DNA from: Flammeovirgaceae bacterium UBA7330
Lineage (GTDB): Bacteria; Bacteroidota; Bacteroidia; Cytophagales; Cyclobacteriaceae
Length of the DNA stretch: 64,000 nt
Direction of reading: 5' to 3'
Assembly: GCA_002471275.1 (NCBI GenBank)
Contig: DKPQ01000017.1
Location: forward strand, 682,001-746,000
The notes beneath the pieces were generated by a model. It did not search any database and was not told where the DNA came from. It saw nothing but the letters and a program-made list of their open reading frames with translations. Below are positions 1 to 8,589 of this stretch, one piece after another; position 1 is the first letter of the stretch; the number at the start of each line of letters is the position of its first letter. The position numbers and the translations under genes are program-made.

Positions 1-236
1 CCCAGTTCTTTGATGGTGAGAATCCTTTGGTCGAGCTCGCCAGAGATAGAGTCGAGCTGAAGAATTGTACTGCTTAGCTCCTGAGCCTGCCTTTCATTTT
101 CATTTCCCAGCCTGATGCTTAAGTAAATGAAAAAGCAAAGAATCAATATAAGGATCGCTAATACCCAGTAAAATACTTTTTTACGATCTCCGGCAAAAGG
201 ATTGATTGACTTGCTGTTCTCCGATATGTTTTCCAT
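1..236 (-). CDS. Membrane-anchored coiled-coil protein, N-terminal part (truncated by window edge)
   Basis: An ATG at 234-236 opens a reading frame that stays open to the window edge, giving 78 residues. The first 25 or so are polar (MENISENSKS, then a basic GDRKK). One membrane segment follows (about residues 27-46, VFYWVLAILILILCFFIYLS), then a polar stretch rich in Glu, Gln and Leu that looks like the start of a coiled coil. This suits a bitopic envelope protein with its C-terminus in the periplasm. I do not recognise the family. A good Bacteroidota promoter lies 20-50 bases upstream, which supports this start. Confidence 0.7.
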   Translation of the reverse strand, partial: MENISENSKSINPFAGDRKKVFYWVLAILILILCFFIYLSIRLGNENERQAQELSSTILQLDSISGELDQRILTIKEL

Positions 237-257
237 ACTCCTTGATTATTCTGCGGG

Positions 258-289
258 CAAAAATAACCTTTTGAATGAGAATATGACAA
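258..289 (-). promoter_or_regulatory. Bacteroidota-type promoter for the truncated gene at 1-236
   Basis: On the minus strand, TTG (287-289) is followed after 21 bases by TATTTTTG (258-265). This fits the Bacteroidota sigma-A pattern TTG-N17-23-TAnnTTTG. The -7 box lies about 22 bases upstream of the ATG at 236. No experimental start is known. Confidence 0.55.
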
Positions 290-303
290 TGCTTGCTTTC
301 AGA

Positions 304-1062
304 TCAATACTTTAATACAAAATGTTGCTTTACCATGTCCCTGGAAGGAAAGATGATCCCGGCATGAAAGCAATCTATGGTTAATGCATAGTCAGGGTCT
401 CTGATGACTGTTTGCCATGCCTCATTCATATCTGCTGACCAGTAAATATCATGGATGACTATGGCTTTAATATTTTCTCCGTGTTTCTTCAATTCTTCGA
501 GGTAGAAGTGGATGGTCTCTGAGCGATGGTCTGCGTCTAAAAAGACAATTTCGGGGCTTGACTCCTGAAGCACCTGACTAAAGATCTTTCTTACCTGCCC
601 CTGAAGGATGAATGATTCCACATCTTTGGGCTTAAAACTGAGTTGACGGGCTTTTTCAGCCAGCTCGGATGACCCTTCAATTGAATAAATTCTTTTTAAA
701 CCCTGCGCATGCGACACCATTGAAAATGTGATTCCCAATGCAGTTCCGGTTTCGAGAAAGGTATTAACCTGCAGCCACTCACATAGCTTGATCAGAAAGT
801 AAGAAAAGGATTTCCCGCTCCAGGTTCTTTTCGCCAGGGATTGAATGGTTGTGGTTATTATTTCACCGGTCTTTGGGTCTTTAAATTCAATGGCCTCACC
901 ATTATTTAGGTATTGTTGTTTTACCTGTCTCTCAATTGCAGAGAGTCGTAATTTCCTTCTTAGTACCTCATTATAAAAGCTGAAGACAAAGGGAGAGTGG
1001 ATACCATGAGCATTTTTTGCATGCCAATGGTAACGGAGGTATTCAATAATTCTGAAAAACAA
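304..1062 (-). CDS. Class I SAM-dependent methyltransferase
   Basis: This 252-residue protein has a Rossmann-type methyltransferase fold. The SAM-binding motif I is FLETGTALGITFS at about residues 102-114. An acidic strand end follows (SIEG), then PEIVFLDADH, a post-motif typical of O-methyltransferase-like families. The N-terminus (YLRYHWHAKNAHGIHSPFVF) is a signature I associate with a Bacteroidota family annotated only as SAM methyltransferase. The substrate is unknown. The gene starts 3 bases after the stop of apaG on the same strand, so the two are probably co-transcribed. There is no signal peptide, so it should be cytoplasmic. Confidence 0.8.
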   Translation of the reverse strand: MFFRIIEYLRYHWHAKNAHGIHSPFVFSFYNEVLRRKLRLSAIERQVKQQYLNNGEAIEFKDPKTGEIITTTIQSLAKRTWSGKSFSYFLIKLCEWLQVNTFLETGTALGITFSMVSHAQGLKRIYSIEGSSELAEKARQLSFKPKDVESFILQGQVRKIFSQVLQESSPEIVFLDADHRSETIHFYLEELKKHGENIKAIVIHDIYWSADMNEAWQTVIRDPDYALTIDCFHAGIIFPSRDMVKQHFVLKY

Positions 1063-1065
1063 GAA

Positions 1066-1455
1066 TCAGTTGAGCTTGAACGGTACTACCATCTCAAAAG
1101 CAGGGATATTTACCGGGAACTGCCTGCCACTGACCAGATGCTCCATAATATAGTAGCCCTGCATTTTACCGATGCCTGATTTGAGATTACAGCCCGAAAC
1201 ATAGTGATGCGCCTGACCAGGCTCAAGAATGGGCTGCTTGCCCACTACGCCTTCTCCCTCTACCTCTCTTTTAGGAAAGGTGATGTCATCAATCTCCCAA
1301 TGACGGGAGATCAATTGGATGGTCTTATCACTTTTGTTTTCAATGGTAATTTGATAGGTAAAGACAAAATGATTTTGGACAGGGTTAGAGTATTCAGGTT
1401 GGAACTCTACCTGTACGGTCACTTGAATGCCTTTGGTAATCTCAGTAATCATCAT
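1066..1455 (-). CDS. apaG: ApaG domain protein
   Basis: This 129-residue protein matches the ApaG family in length and sequence. It is a single fibronectin-III-like beta domain with the family hallmarks YQITIENKSDKTIQLISRHWEI and the glycine-rich GEGVVGKQPILEPG, followed by YVSGCNLKSGIGKMQGYY. ApaG proteins are linked to cobalt and magnesium tolerance and Ap4A metabolism in enterobacteria, but the molecular activity is not settled. It lies directly upstream of a methyltransferase gene, and divergently from ung with about 72 bases between start codons. Confidence 0.92.
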   Translation of the reverse strand: MMITEITKGIQVTVQVEFQPEYSNPVQNHFVFTYQITIENKSDKTIQLISRHWEIDDITFPKREVEGEGVVGKQPILEPGQAHHYVSGCNLKSGIGKMQGYYIMEHLVSGRQFPVNIPAFEMVVPFKLN

Positions 1456-1527
1456 ATTCTAAAGCCAGAAAATTAAGGCAATTATTTTTTTAATTTGCCA
1501 CGATCGAATAAAAAATCGATGAATGGA

Positions 1528-2190
1528 ATGAATGTGAAAATAGAACCAGGGTGGCATGAGATGCTTCAATCGGAATTTATCCAACCCTATTTTTTTGATC
1601 TTGTCAGCTTCGTGAAATCAGAATATCAAAATAATACAGTGTATCCTCCAGGTAATCAGATATTTAGAGCTTTTGATCTATGCCCCATTGATCAGGTAAA
1701 GGTGGTAATCATAGGTCAGGATCCATATCATGGGCCTGGCCAGGCGAATGGATTGTGCTTTTCGGTGAGTGAAAAAATAAAAATGCCTCCTTCTTTAGTG
1801 AATATATTCAAAGAAATACGGGCAGACCTGGGAAAAGAATTCCCCCCGAATGGTAGTCTGGAGCGATGGGCCAGCCAGGGCGTGTTACTGCTAAATGCTA
1901 CATTGACCGTACGTGCCAGGGAAGCAGGATCTCATCAAAACAAAGGATGGGAGGATTTTACTGATGCTGTGATTCAAAAGCTCACCGAGCAGAAGAGTGG
2001 AATTGTCTATATCCTCTGGGGAGCTTACGCCCAAAGGAAAGGGGAGGTCATTCAAACGGACAAGAACCTGGTGATCAAATCTCCGCATCCTTCTCCATTC
2101 TCAGCAGATCGTGGTTTTTTTGGCAGCAAGCCGTTTTCAAAAACCAATGAATACCTGATAAGTTTAGGAAAGGAGCCTATTGATTGGTAG
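1528..2190 (+). CDS. ung: Uracil-DNA glycosylase
   Basis: This enzyme removes uracil from DNA and starts base-excision repair. The family 1 signature GQDPYHGPGQANGLCFSV carries the catalytic Asp in GQDPYH. The uracil-binding wall is present (LLLNATLTVR) and the C-terminal minor-groove loop is HPSPFSA. I chose the ATG at 1528 (MNVKIEPGWHEML), which gives 220 residues, close to the usual 220-230. The frame is open upstream to ATG 1519 and TTG 1495. The stop lies one base from the stop of the convergent lepB, so there is no room for a separate terminator. Confidence 0.95.
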   Translation: MNVKIEPGWHEMLQSEFIQPYFFDLVSFVKSEYQNNTVYPPGNQIFRAFDLCPIDQVKVVIIGQDPYHGPGQANGLCFSVSEKIKMPPSLVNIFKEIRADLGKEFPPNGSLERWASQGVLLLNATLTVRAREAGSHQNKGWEDFTDAVIQKLTEQKSGIVYILWGAYAQRKGEVIQTDKNLVIKSPHPSPFSADRGFFGSKPFSKTNEYLISLGKEPIDW

Positions 2191-2191
2191 T

Positions 2192-3625
2192 CTAGTCTAT
2201 CCCTTTGAAAAGTCTGTTCCAGCGGATTTTGCTAAATAGAGAGCCGCTATCATCAAAAGACATCCAAATGAAAGAAGCTTCACCTACTACAAAATCTCCG
2301 GGTACAAATCCCCAGTAGCGGGAGTCTTCCGAGTTGTGCCTGTTGTCACCCATCATGAAATAGTAATCTTTCGTAAAGGTGTATTGACTGACAGCCTTGC
2401 CATCTATGATTAACTGGTTGTCTCTGATCACAACATCATCGAGTTCTTCATAGTCTTCGATTGTTGAGCCATATTTGGCCAGTGACTCCTCTGTAATGTC
2501 GATTGTGGTACCTACTCCCGGAATCTCTAATGGTCCATAGTAATCAGCATTCCATGGGAAATACCGGGCGTCAGGAAAGATCCGTGATTCAACGAAGTCT
2601 TTTTCGGCAAAAATGGGCTCAACCCGCTTAATGAATTCCAGCTTTTCAAGTGCTTTAGCTACTTCACCGGTCGTCATGACAACATATCCCCTTGAATCAG
2701 CCGATGCTCCCACAGGTCGAAACTCCCAGATGTTATAATCTCTAAAAATCCTGTCCCGAATGACCTGATCAGTCTCCACAAAATACTTGAATTGCATCAG
2801 GTCAGGATTTTCCTGGGATACTCCATCGATAAAAACCTGACCTTTTTTGATCTCTAATACATCCCCCGGAATAGCTACACATCGCTTGATGTAGTGGGTT
2901 CTAAGGTCTTTGGGGTGCTCAAACTCAGGTGGGTAGTTGAATACTACCACATCATTTCTTCGCACTTTGTCGAGAGAAGGCAATCTCAGCTGAGGCAGTT
3001 CCAGCCAATCTACATATGATTGTGCTTCTGTTCCCCATATTTTGGCATGTGTCAATGGGATTTGTAATGGTGTTTTTGGTGTTCGTGGACCATAGTTGAT
3101 CTTGGAGACAAACAGAAAATCACCTACCAGTAAAGACCTTTCCATGGATGGGGTAGGGATGACATAAGCCTCCATAAAAACCCATCGGATAAACGTAGCA
3201 GCAAAAACAGCAAATACAATGGCTTCAAACCACTCTTGCCCGATCGTTCTGACTTTCTTGGGCATCTCAGTAGCCTTGCCCAGGTATCGCGTATTGGAAT
3301 AGGCGATGTACAGCATGTAGAAGGGGGCAAAAGCAACACCAACTGCCTGGTCAAAGTAAGAGTATCTTCCAAAAGACTTGAGCAGATCGAGGTGGATGGT
3401 CAGGGCAATAAAAAAGTTAACTACAGGAACAAAAAGCAACGCTACCCACCACTTGGGTCTTCCTACAATTTCGAGGTGAACGATATAATTATAGATGGGA
3501 ATAAATCCTATCCACCCGGGCTTCTCTGCCTTTTCGAAAAATTTATAATAAGCAATGGATTGTAAGATGTACCAACCAAGGACAATGATTAGAAATGATG
3601 CTAAACTAAAGTCGTTAAAATACAT
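2192..3625 (-). CDS. lepB: Signal peptidase I (long Bacteroidota form)
   Basis: This membrane serine protease (family S26) cleaves signal peptides after Sec or Tat export. It is 477 residues long, against about 320 in E. coli. Residues 1-110 form an extra N-terminal region of several membrane segments. The catalytic core begins with a further membrane segment, then the Ser box PTPSMERSLLVGDFLFV. Next come the Lys box THYIKRCVAIPGD and the C-terminal box MMGDNRHNSEDSRYWGFVP. The inserted stretch between Lys box and C-terminal box (about 170 residues) is typical of Bacteroidota homologues. Its start codon directly abuts the dapB stop codon, implying translational coupling. Confidence 0.95.
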   Translation of the reverse strand: MYFNDFSLASFLIIVLGWYILQSIAYYKFFEKAEKPGWIGFIPIYNYIVHLEIVGRPKWWVALLFVPVVNFFIALTIHLDLLKSFGRYSYFDQAVGVAFAPFYMLYIAYSNTRYLGKATEMPKKVRTIGQEWFEAIVFAVFAATFIRWVFMEAYVIPTPSMERSLLVGDFLFVSKINYGPRTPKTPLQIPLTHAKIWGTEAQSYVDWLELPQLRLPSLDKVRRNDVVVFNYPPEFEHPKDLRTHYIKRCVAIPGDVLEIKKGQVFIDGVSQENPDLMQFKYFVETDQVIRDRIFRDYNIWEFRPVGASADSRGYVVMTTGEVAKALEKLEFIKRVEPIFAEKDFVESRIFPDARYFPWNADYYGPLEIPGVGTTIDITEESLAKYGSTIEDYEELDDVVIRDNQLIIDGKAVSQYTFTKDYYFMMGDNRHNSEDSRYWGFVPGDFVVGEASFIWMSFDDSGSLFSKIRWNRLFKGID

Positions 3626-4345
3626 TTATTTGCTATTTAAAAAGTCTGATATTGTTAATACACCTTGCTGGCCAGCCACCCATTCAGCCACCTTCACAAC
3701 TCCCTGGGCAAATACTTTTCGATCATGGGCTATGTGTTTTACTTCAATGGTCTCCAGGGGGGAGCTGTAAGTGACCGTGTGTGTTCCAGGTACATTTTCT
3801 TCCCTTAGTGAAATAATTGGTAGAACCCCCTTGTCGTCGGTAGGCTCGTTGACCCAGGAGCTATAATTTTTATTTTTGCTTAAGATTCTTTCGGCCGTAG
3901 TGATTGCCGTTCCACTAGGCGCATCCTTCTTTTGAAGGTGATGGATCTCTTCCATGGCAGCTTTGAAACCTTCCAGGTTGTTCATTTCATTGGCCAGCCA
4001 TTCATTGAGCTTGAAAAAGAGATTTACACCCAGGCTAAAATTAGAAGCATAAAGGAAAGTGCCTTGCTTTTTATCACACAGGTCTATTACCTGATTGTAT
4101 TTGTCAAGCCAACCGGTAGTCCCAGCTACTACTTTCACTCCTTTATTCAGCAGGTTGGTGATGTTGTCATAAGCTGTTTCCGGTTGTGAAAACTCAATAG
4201 CCACATCCGTATTGTCCGGTGAGATCTTATCGAGGTCGCTGGTATTGTCTGCATCAATGATCATGGATATCTCATGACCTGCTTCCAAAGCCAGCTGTTC
4301 GATGGCTTTTCCCATTTTTCCGTAACCAACAATAGCAACCTTCAT
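3626..4345 (-). CDS. dapB: 4-hydroxy-tetrahydrodipicolinate reductase
   Basis: DapB carries out the NAD(P)H-dependent reduction step of the diaminopimelate/lysine pathway, feeding peptidoglycan and lysine synthesis. The N-terminal nucleotide motif is VAIVGYGKMGKAIEQLA. The substrate and catalytic region carries EEIHHLQKKDAPSGTA, in which the paired His residues and the Lys of KKDAPSGTA are diagnostic. Its 239 residues suit the shorter Bacteroidota form. The Gly-rich motif is GYGKMG rather than the GxxGRMG of E. coli. It sits in the parA-parB-DUF5683-dapB-lepB array, one base downstream of the DUF5683 gene. Confidence 0.95.
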   Translation of the reverse strand: MKVAIVGYGKMGKAIEQLALEAGHEISMIIDADNTSDLDKISPDNTDVAIEFSQPETAYDNITNLLNKGVKVVAGTTGWLDKYNQVIDLCDKKQGTFLYASNFSLGVNLFFKLNEWLANEMNNLEGFKAAMEEIHHLQKKDAPSGTAITTAERILSKNKNYSSWVNEPTDDKGVLPIISLREENVPGTHTVTYSSPLETIEVKHIAHDRKVFAQGVVKVAEWVAGQQGVLTISDFLNSK

Positions 4346-4963
4346 TTACTTGAGATTTAGGGATATTTTAAGTCCAATTGCTTGCGAAAATAAGGCAGTT
4401 GGCTGAATAGCCGGTGAAATATTTATAGAAAGATTGTCATTCACGTCAAATTCGTTGAGGTGCGCTGATACGTGTGCTTCCACAATATTGATGAGATAAT
4501 AACCAACTCCAATGATCATCAGGTAATCTCTGTTTCTGCGGAAGGCATCCCTGTTACGGATGAGGGCAGTCTGGCCGAATTCTGAGTAGGGGTTTACTGT
4601 GGTGGGATCATCATCGGCATCTGCAAGTAAGGCATTTTGAAATTCACTGTAAATACGGTGATTATAATCGATATAGTGACCAATAATTATTCCTCCTGCA
4701 TATACCAGGGGGATTTTCCAATACTGACCATTATAAGCCTGACCCAGCCCTGGCAGGATGGCAGAAAGCAATGCGGCACGATTGGGGTCTAGTGTGGAAA
4801 TAGATTGAAAGGAAGCCCCTTCTTTACTTGCAGCCAGGAAGAGTGAGTCGGAATCAATGATCGTGCTGGTTTGAGCCTGCAGAGAAAAAAGAGCCAGTAA
4901 AGAAAGTAAGAATACAGCGATGAACTTAGATATCCAGGATATCGAGTATTCGGTTAAGGTCAT
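4346..4963 (-). CDS. DUF5683 family membrane/exported protein
   Basis: This protein carries a signal-type N-terminus (SKFIAVFLLSLLALFSLQAQ). Then comes a region with PNRAALLSAILPGLGQAYNGQYWKIPLVYAGG, the hallmark of DUF5683: a Pro-Gly-Leu-Gly-Gln-x-Tyr-Asn-x-x-Tyr-Trp-Lys motif followed by hydrophobic segments. Function is unknown. In Bacteroidota the family commonly lies beside parB and dapB, as it does here. The frame is open to 4993, but I favour ATG 4963, which still overlaps the end of parB by 38 bases. Localisation is envelope. Confidence 0.8.
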   Translation of the reverse strand: MTLTEYSISWISKFIAVFLLSLLALFSLQAQTSTIIDSDSLFLAASKEGASFQSISTLDPNRAALLSAILPGLGQAYNGQYWKIPLVYAGGIIIGHYIDYNHRIYSEFQNALLADADDDPTTVNPYSEFGQTALIRNRDAFRRNRDYLMIIGVGYYLINIVEAHVSAHLNEFDVNDNLSINISPAIQPTALFSQAIGLKISLNLK

Positions 4964-5825
4964 CTGCTGATGTGAAGGGTATCTTGATTTCACCTTTGTT
5001 ATCTTTATTGGCTTTGATACTCACCTTGGTGCCAAAATGAGAGACCAATCTGGTTTGCAACTTATTTATTTCATTTGAAACGCCGCTTTCATCAGAAGTT
5101 GTATCCTTGTTTTGGTTTTGTTGTAAACCTGCCCTGACGAGCTGTTCCACCTTTCTTACGGAAAGTTGCTCTTTTATGATACGCTTGAATAGATCTAATT
5201 GGAGATCTACATTTTCTATGTTGATGATCGCCCGGGCATGGCCCATCGAGATCAGGCCATCTCTTAAAGCTATCTGAATATCAGGAGGCAACTTTAACAA
5301 CCGCAGGTAATTGGTTACCGTCGTCCTGTTCTTACCTACATTGGTGGCCAGTTCTTCCTGGCTGAGATTACACTCGCTGATGAGCCGCTGGTAGGAGAGA
5401 GCTACCTCTATGGCATTGAGATTTTCCCTTTGGATGTTCTCAATAAGCGCCATCTCCAGCATCTGCTGATCATTGGCTACCCTGATATAGGCCGGGATAG
5501 TCTTTAGCCCGGCTCGCTTAGAGGCCTGAAGCCTCCGTTCACCGGAAATAAGCTGAAATTCATTTTGGCTGAGCGCTCTGACCGTAATAGGTTGAATGAT
5601 CCCCTGAATCTTAATGGATTCAGCCAACTCATTCAGCGCTTCTTCATTAAAATCCGTTCGGGGTTGAAAAGGATTGACAGCGATGTCATCAATGTTGATC
5701 TCATCAATCGCTCCCTGTATAGTTGCTCCCGAACCAGAAAGGGTTTCCTTTTCATCCGAATTCTCTAATAGAGCACCTAAACCCCTTCCTAAACCGCTTC
5801 TTTTTTTCAACTTGTTGTCTGCCAT
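4926..5825 (-). CDS. parB: Chromosome partitioning protein ParB
   Basis: ParB binds parS, slides as a CTP-dependent clamp and loads SMC near the origin. This 299-residue protein has the expected order. A basic N-terminus with GLGRGLGALL is followed by the ParB/Srx CTPase fold, including NPFQPR (about residues 52-57), the GERRLQASKRAG box and ENIQRENLNAIEVA. A helix-turn-helix follows (LSQEELATNVGKNRTTVTNYLRLL). The C-terminal dimerisation domain begins after a polar linker. Its start overlaps the parA stop (TAATG), so the two are translationally coupled. I found no parS-like palindrome nearby. Confidence 0.97.
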   Translation of the reverse strand: MADNKLKKRSGLGRGLGALLENSDEKETLSGSGATIQGAIDEINIDDIAVNPFQPRTDFNEEALNELAESIKIQGIIQPITVRALSQNEFQLISGERRLQASKRAGLKTIPAYIRVANDQQMLEMALIENIQRENLNAIEVALSYQRLISECNLSQEELATNVGKNRTTVTNYLRLLKLPPDIQIALRDGLISMGHARAIINIENVDLQLDLFKRIIKEQLSVRKVEQLVRAGLQQNQNKDTTSDESGVSNEINKLQTRLVSHFGTKVSIKANKDNKGEIKIPFTSADDLNRILDILDI

Positions 5826-6601
5826 TATGCAGCTTTTACTTCGTTACGTTGCAAAATCTCTTTAGCCAGGTTTAAATAAGACAGGGCACCTTTGCTTTCC
5901 GCATCATGGGTAATTGCCGGCAATCCAAAGGAAGGAGATTCGCTCAGTTTAATATTTCTTGGGATGAGTGTTTTGAAGACCATGGATTTGAAATGATGCT
6001 GCACTTCTTCCACTACCTGATTGCTAAGGTTCAAGCGGGTATCATACATGGTAAGTAATATCCCTTCAATTTCCAGGTTGGGATTAAGCCTGTTTTGAAT
6101 GATTTTGATGGTATTCAGGAGTTTACCCAGTCCTTCAAGGGCAAAATACTCGCATTGAACCGGTACAATTACCGAATCAGCTGCTGTAAGGGCATTCACC
6201 GTGATAAGACCCAAAGAAGGGGAGCAGTCGATGATGATGAAGTCATATTCATCCCGGACCGTCAGCAACGCCTCTTTCATCTTTTCTTCTCTTTTGCTAA
6301 TGCTCACCATCTCCACTTCAGCACCTACCAGGTCGATATGAGAGGGGAGTAAATCAAGATACTTGATCTCAGTCGACATGATGCATGATTTTGGCTCCAC
6401 CTGGTTTACCATACACTCATAAATGCTGTTTTCTATCTCTTTTGGGTTTTGTCCCACACCCGAAGTAGCATTGGCCTGTGGATCAGCATCCACGATCAAC
6501 GTTTTGAATTCCAATGCTGCCAGACTGGCTGCCAGGTTAATCGCTGTGGTTGTTTTTCCTACACCGCCTTTTTGATTTGCTATCGCTATGACTTTACCCA
6601 T
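5825..6601 (-). CDS. parA: Chromosome partitioning ATPase ParA (Soj-type)
   Basis: ParA is a deviant Walker-A ATPase that positions ParB-parS complexes. The 258 residues begin MGKVIAIANQKGGVGKTTTAINLAA, with the deviant Walker A motif at about residues 11-18. Walker A' follows as LIVDADPQANATSG, and Walker B as FIIIDCSPSLGLITVNAL. The protein lacks an N-terminal DNA-binding extension, so it is the chromosomal Soj class, not a plasmid type Ia ParA. It is the first gene of the minus-strand array ending in lepB, with a TAnnTTTG promoter element about 35 bases upstream. Confidence 0.97.
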   Translation of the reverse strand: MGKVIAIANQKGGVGKTTTAINLAASLAALEFKTLIVDADPQANATSGVGQNPKEIENSIYECMVNQVEPKSCIMSTEIKYLDLLPSHIDLVGAEVEMVSISKREEKMKEALLTVRDEYDFIIIDCSPSLGLITVNALTAADSVIVPVQCEYFALEGLGKLLNTIKIIQNRLNPNLEIEGILLTMYDTRLNLSNQVVEEVQHHFKSMVFKTLIPRNIKLSESPSFGLPAITHDAESKGALSYLNLAKEILQRNEVKAA

Positions 6602-6635
6602 CGTTAGTGATTAAAAAAAATTGAAGAAATGGACA

Positions 6636-6643
6636 CAAATATA
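6636..6643 (-). promoter_or_regulatory. Candidate -7 box upstream of parA
   Basis: TATATTTG on the minus strand matches the Bacteroidota -7 consensus TAnnTTTG, 34 bases upstream of the parA ATG. At the expected -33 position the sequence is CTTT rather than TTTG, so the upstream half is imperfect. It would drive the parA-to-lepB array. Confidence 0.5.
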
Positions 6644-6759
6644 TTTAAGATCATGAGAAGAAAAAGACCCTAAAAAACACAATACTTGTATCCCGTTTTT
6701 TAGTCAGCTATAAATCAAAGAGTTAGCAAGCTTTCGCTCAACAAAAACTTTATCAAATT

Positions 6760-8574
6760 TTATTTTTTTGATTTTTTCTTGGCGTTCTCATTAGCTTTCA
6801 TTGCCTCTTCCAATCGCTGCTGAAACTTAGACTTCTTCTTGTTGGCATTCTTCTTTTTATTTTCTTCCAGCGCCTTTTTGATCTTGTCTTCATCAATGAA
6901 TTTTCTGAACAAAGCGATCTGTCCGAAAGACACGATGTTTGAAACAAAATAGTAGAAGGTAAGACCGGATGAATAACTATTCAGGAAGAACAGAAACATG
7001 ACTGGCATGATATACTGAAGCGTTTTCATTGGTCCCTGGATAGTCGTCACCTGACTGTTAGACCAGGTGTAAAGGATGGTAGAAGCGGTCATGAGCAATG
7101 TGAATAAACTGACATGATCGCCATAGAACGGAATATTAAAAGGCAGATCCAAGATGCTGTCGTAGGTAGACAGGTCATGTGCCCACAAGAAACTCTTTTG
7201 CCTGAGTTCGATAGAGTTAGGGAAGAAGTAGAACATGGCAAACAGAATGGGCATCTGCAGCAGCATCGGTATACAACCACTGAGTGGGTTAATGCCCACC
7301 TTCTGGTAAAGCGCCATCTGCTCTTGTTGAGCCTTTTGCATGTCTCCTCCATGCCTTTCCTTGATCTCATCAAGCTCCGGTTTCATTACCCGCATTTTGG
7401 CCATTCCCATGTGTGACTTATAAGTCAATGGAGCCAGGACAATCCTGATCAGGAACACCATGATGATAATGATAATACCGTAATTGCTGATATAATTTTC
7501 CAGGAAATGGAAAATTGGGATGATAGCAAACTTGTTGATCCAGGAGAGGATACTCCATCCAAGCTCCACGTTCTCTTCAAATGAAGGAGCTACTTTCTTT
7601 AGAATAGCGTAGTTATTGGGGCCAAAATAATAAGTGGCCTCAAATTGATTGTTTACCAGCTGATCATGAGGAAGCATGAACTTCATGGTTCCCTTTTTCA
7701 CCAGCGACGAATCATTAGGAGTAGCCATGGTTGCTACCGATACTCCGCTAACAGGCTGATTTAAAATGATGGCCGAACTAAAGAATTTCTGATTGAAAGA
7801 GATCCAATCTACCGGGTCAGAGATTTGCTCTTGCTCATTGCTATCTGTAGAGATACTCAGGTAATCAACATCACCATTGTTCAATCGATATCGTACCGTG
7901 GACTTGTTTCTGGCATCCTCCAGGTTCAACTCCATCCTTTTCATGTCCTGATTCCACTCATAAGCAACTTCATTGCCGATGATACCATTGAGACCGGAAG
8001 TAAGAACTTTGAAGCCAATCTCGTATCCTTTATTGGGAATGGAGTACTGGTAGGCAATCGATCTGTTCTCTCCCAAATCAACCTTGTAAGTAATAATTGT
8101 GGTGTCGGTTTTATTACTTTGGCTTGCTGAAAAATAGATCTCGGACAGATTGATTTTCCTTGACAGGTGATCAAGGATTAGGTTTTGATTGGTCTTGGAA
8201 TTAACCAGAATTAGCTCATTGTCTTCAAAATCCTTGAATTCTTTGAGAATGACTTTCTTTACAGACCCACCTTTGTTGCTAAAGGATATTTTTACCTGCT
8301 CATTTTCAATAGTTGTAAGTTGTTCAGTTCCCTCCGCAAAAGGAGAGAATAGCCCAAACTTCATCTCGTTCAACTGATTTCTGGCACTGTCAGATAAGGT
8401 CGACACCTGACTGGGTGCATTTTCAGTCACAGCAGATTCACTGGCAGGAGACTGGGTAGTTTCCTGGTTCTGTGTAGTTGGCTGCTCTGCTGGTGGTTCT
8501 GGTGCAAAAAACTGAAAGTATACGGTAATAAATACCAGCATCAGCACTAGCCCGATTATTTGACTTCTATCCAT
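6760..8574 (-). CDS. yidC: Membrane protein insertase YidC
   Basis: YidC inserts and folds inner-membrane proteins, alone or with SecYEG. Its 604 residues follow the long Gram-negative plan. An N-terminal membrane anchor (IIGLVLMLVFITVYFQFF) is followed by a Gln/Thr/Glu-rich linker and a large periplasmic beta domain (about residues 80-340). The conserved core of five membrane segments begins near residue 350 and includes YKSHMGMAKMRVMKPELDEIKE and GCIPMLLQMPILFAMFYFF. The C-terminal 50 residues are very Lys-rich and suit ribosome binding. It starts 15 bases after pyrG, so the two are probably co-transcribed. Confidence 0.97.
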   Translation of the reverse strand: MDRSQIIGLVLMLVFITVYFQFFAPEPPAEQPTTQNQETTQSPASESAVTENAPSQVSTLSDSARNQLNEMKFGLFSPFAEGTEQLTTIENEQVKISFSNKGGSVKKVILKEFKDFEDNELILVNSKTNQNLILDHLSRKINLSEIYFSASQSNKTDTTIITYKVDLGENRSIAYQYSIPNKGYEIGFKVLTSGLNGIIGNEVAYEWNQDMKRMELNLEDARNKSTVRYRLNNGDVDYLSISTDSNEQEQISDPVDWISFNQKFFSSAIILNQPVSGVSVATMATPNDSSLVKKGTMKFMLPHDQLVNNQFEATYYFGPNNYAILKKVAPSFEENVELGWSILSWINKFAIIPIFHFLENYISNYGIIIIIMVFLIRIVLAPLTYKSHMGMAKMRVMKPELDEIKERHGGDMQKAQQEQMALYQKVGINPLSGCIPMLLQMPILFAMFYFFPNSIELRQKSFLWAHDLSTYDSILDLPFNIPFYGDHVSLFTLLMTASTILYTWSNSQVTTIQGPMKTLQYIMPVMFLFFLNSYSSGLTFYYFVSNIVSFGQIALFRKFIDEDKIKKALEENKKKNANKKKSKFQQRLEEAMKANENAKKKSKK

Positions 8575-8589
8575 TATTTTTATTTGAAT

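Noticed and set aside
6602..6759. Terminator for yidC in the gap before parA
   Set aside because: Only an imperfect hairpin around GTTAGC...GCTCAAC is present, with interrupted pairing and no clear T-run placement.
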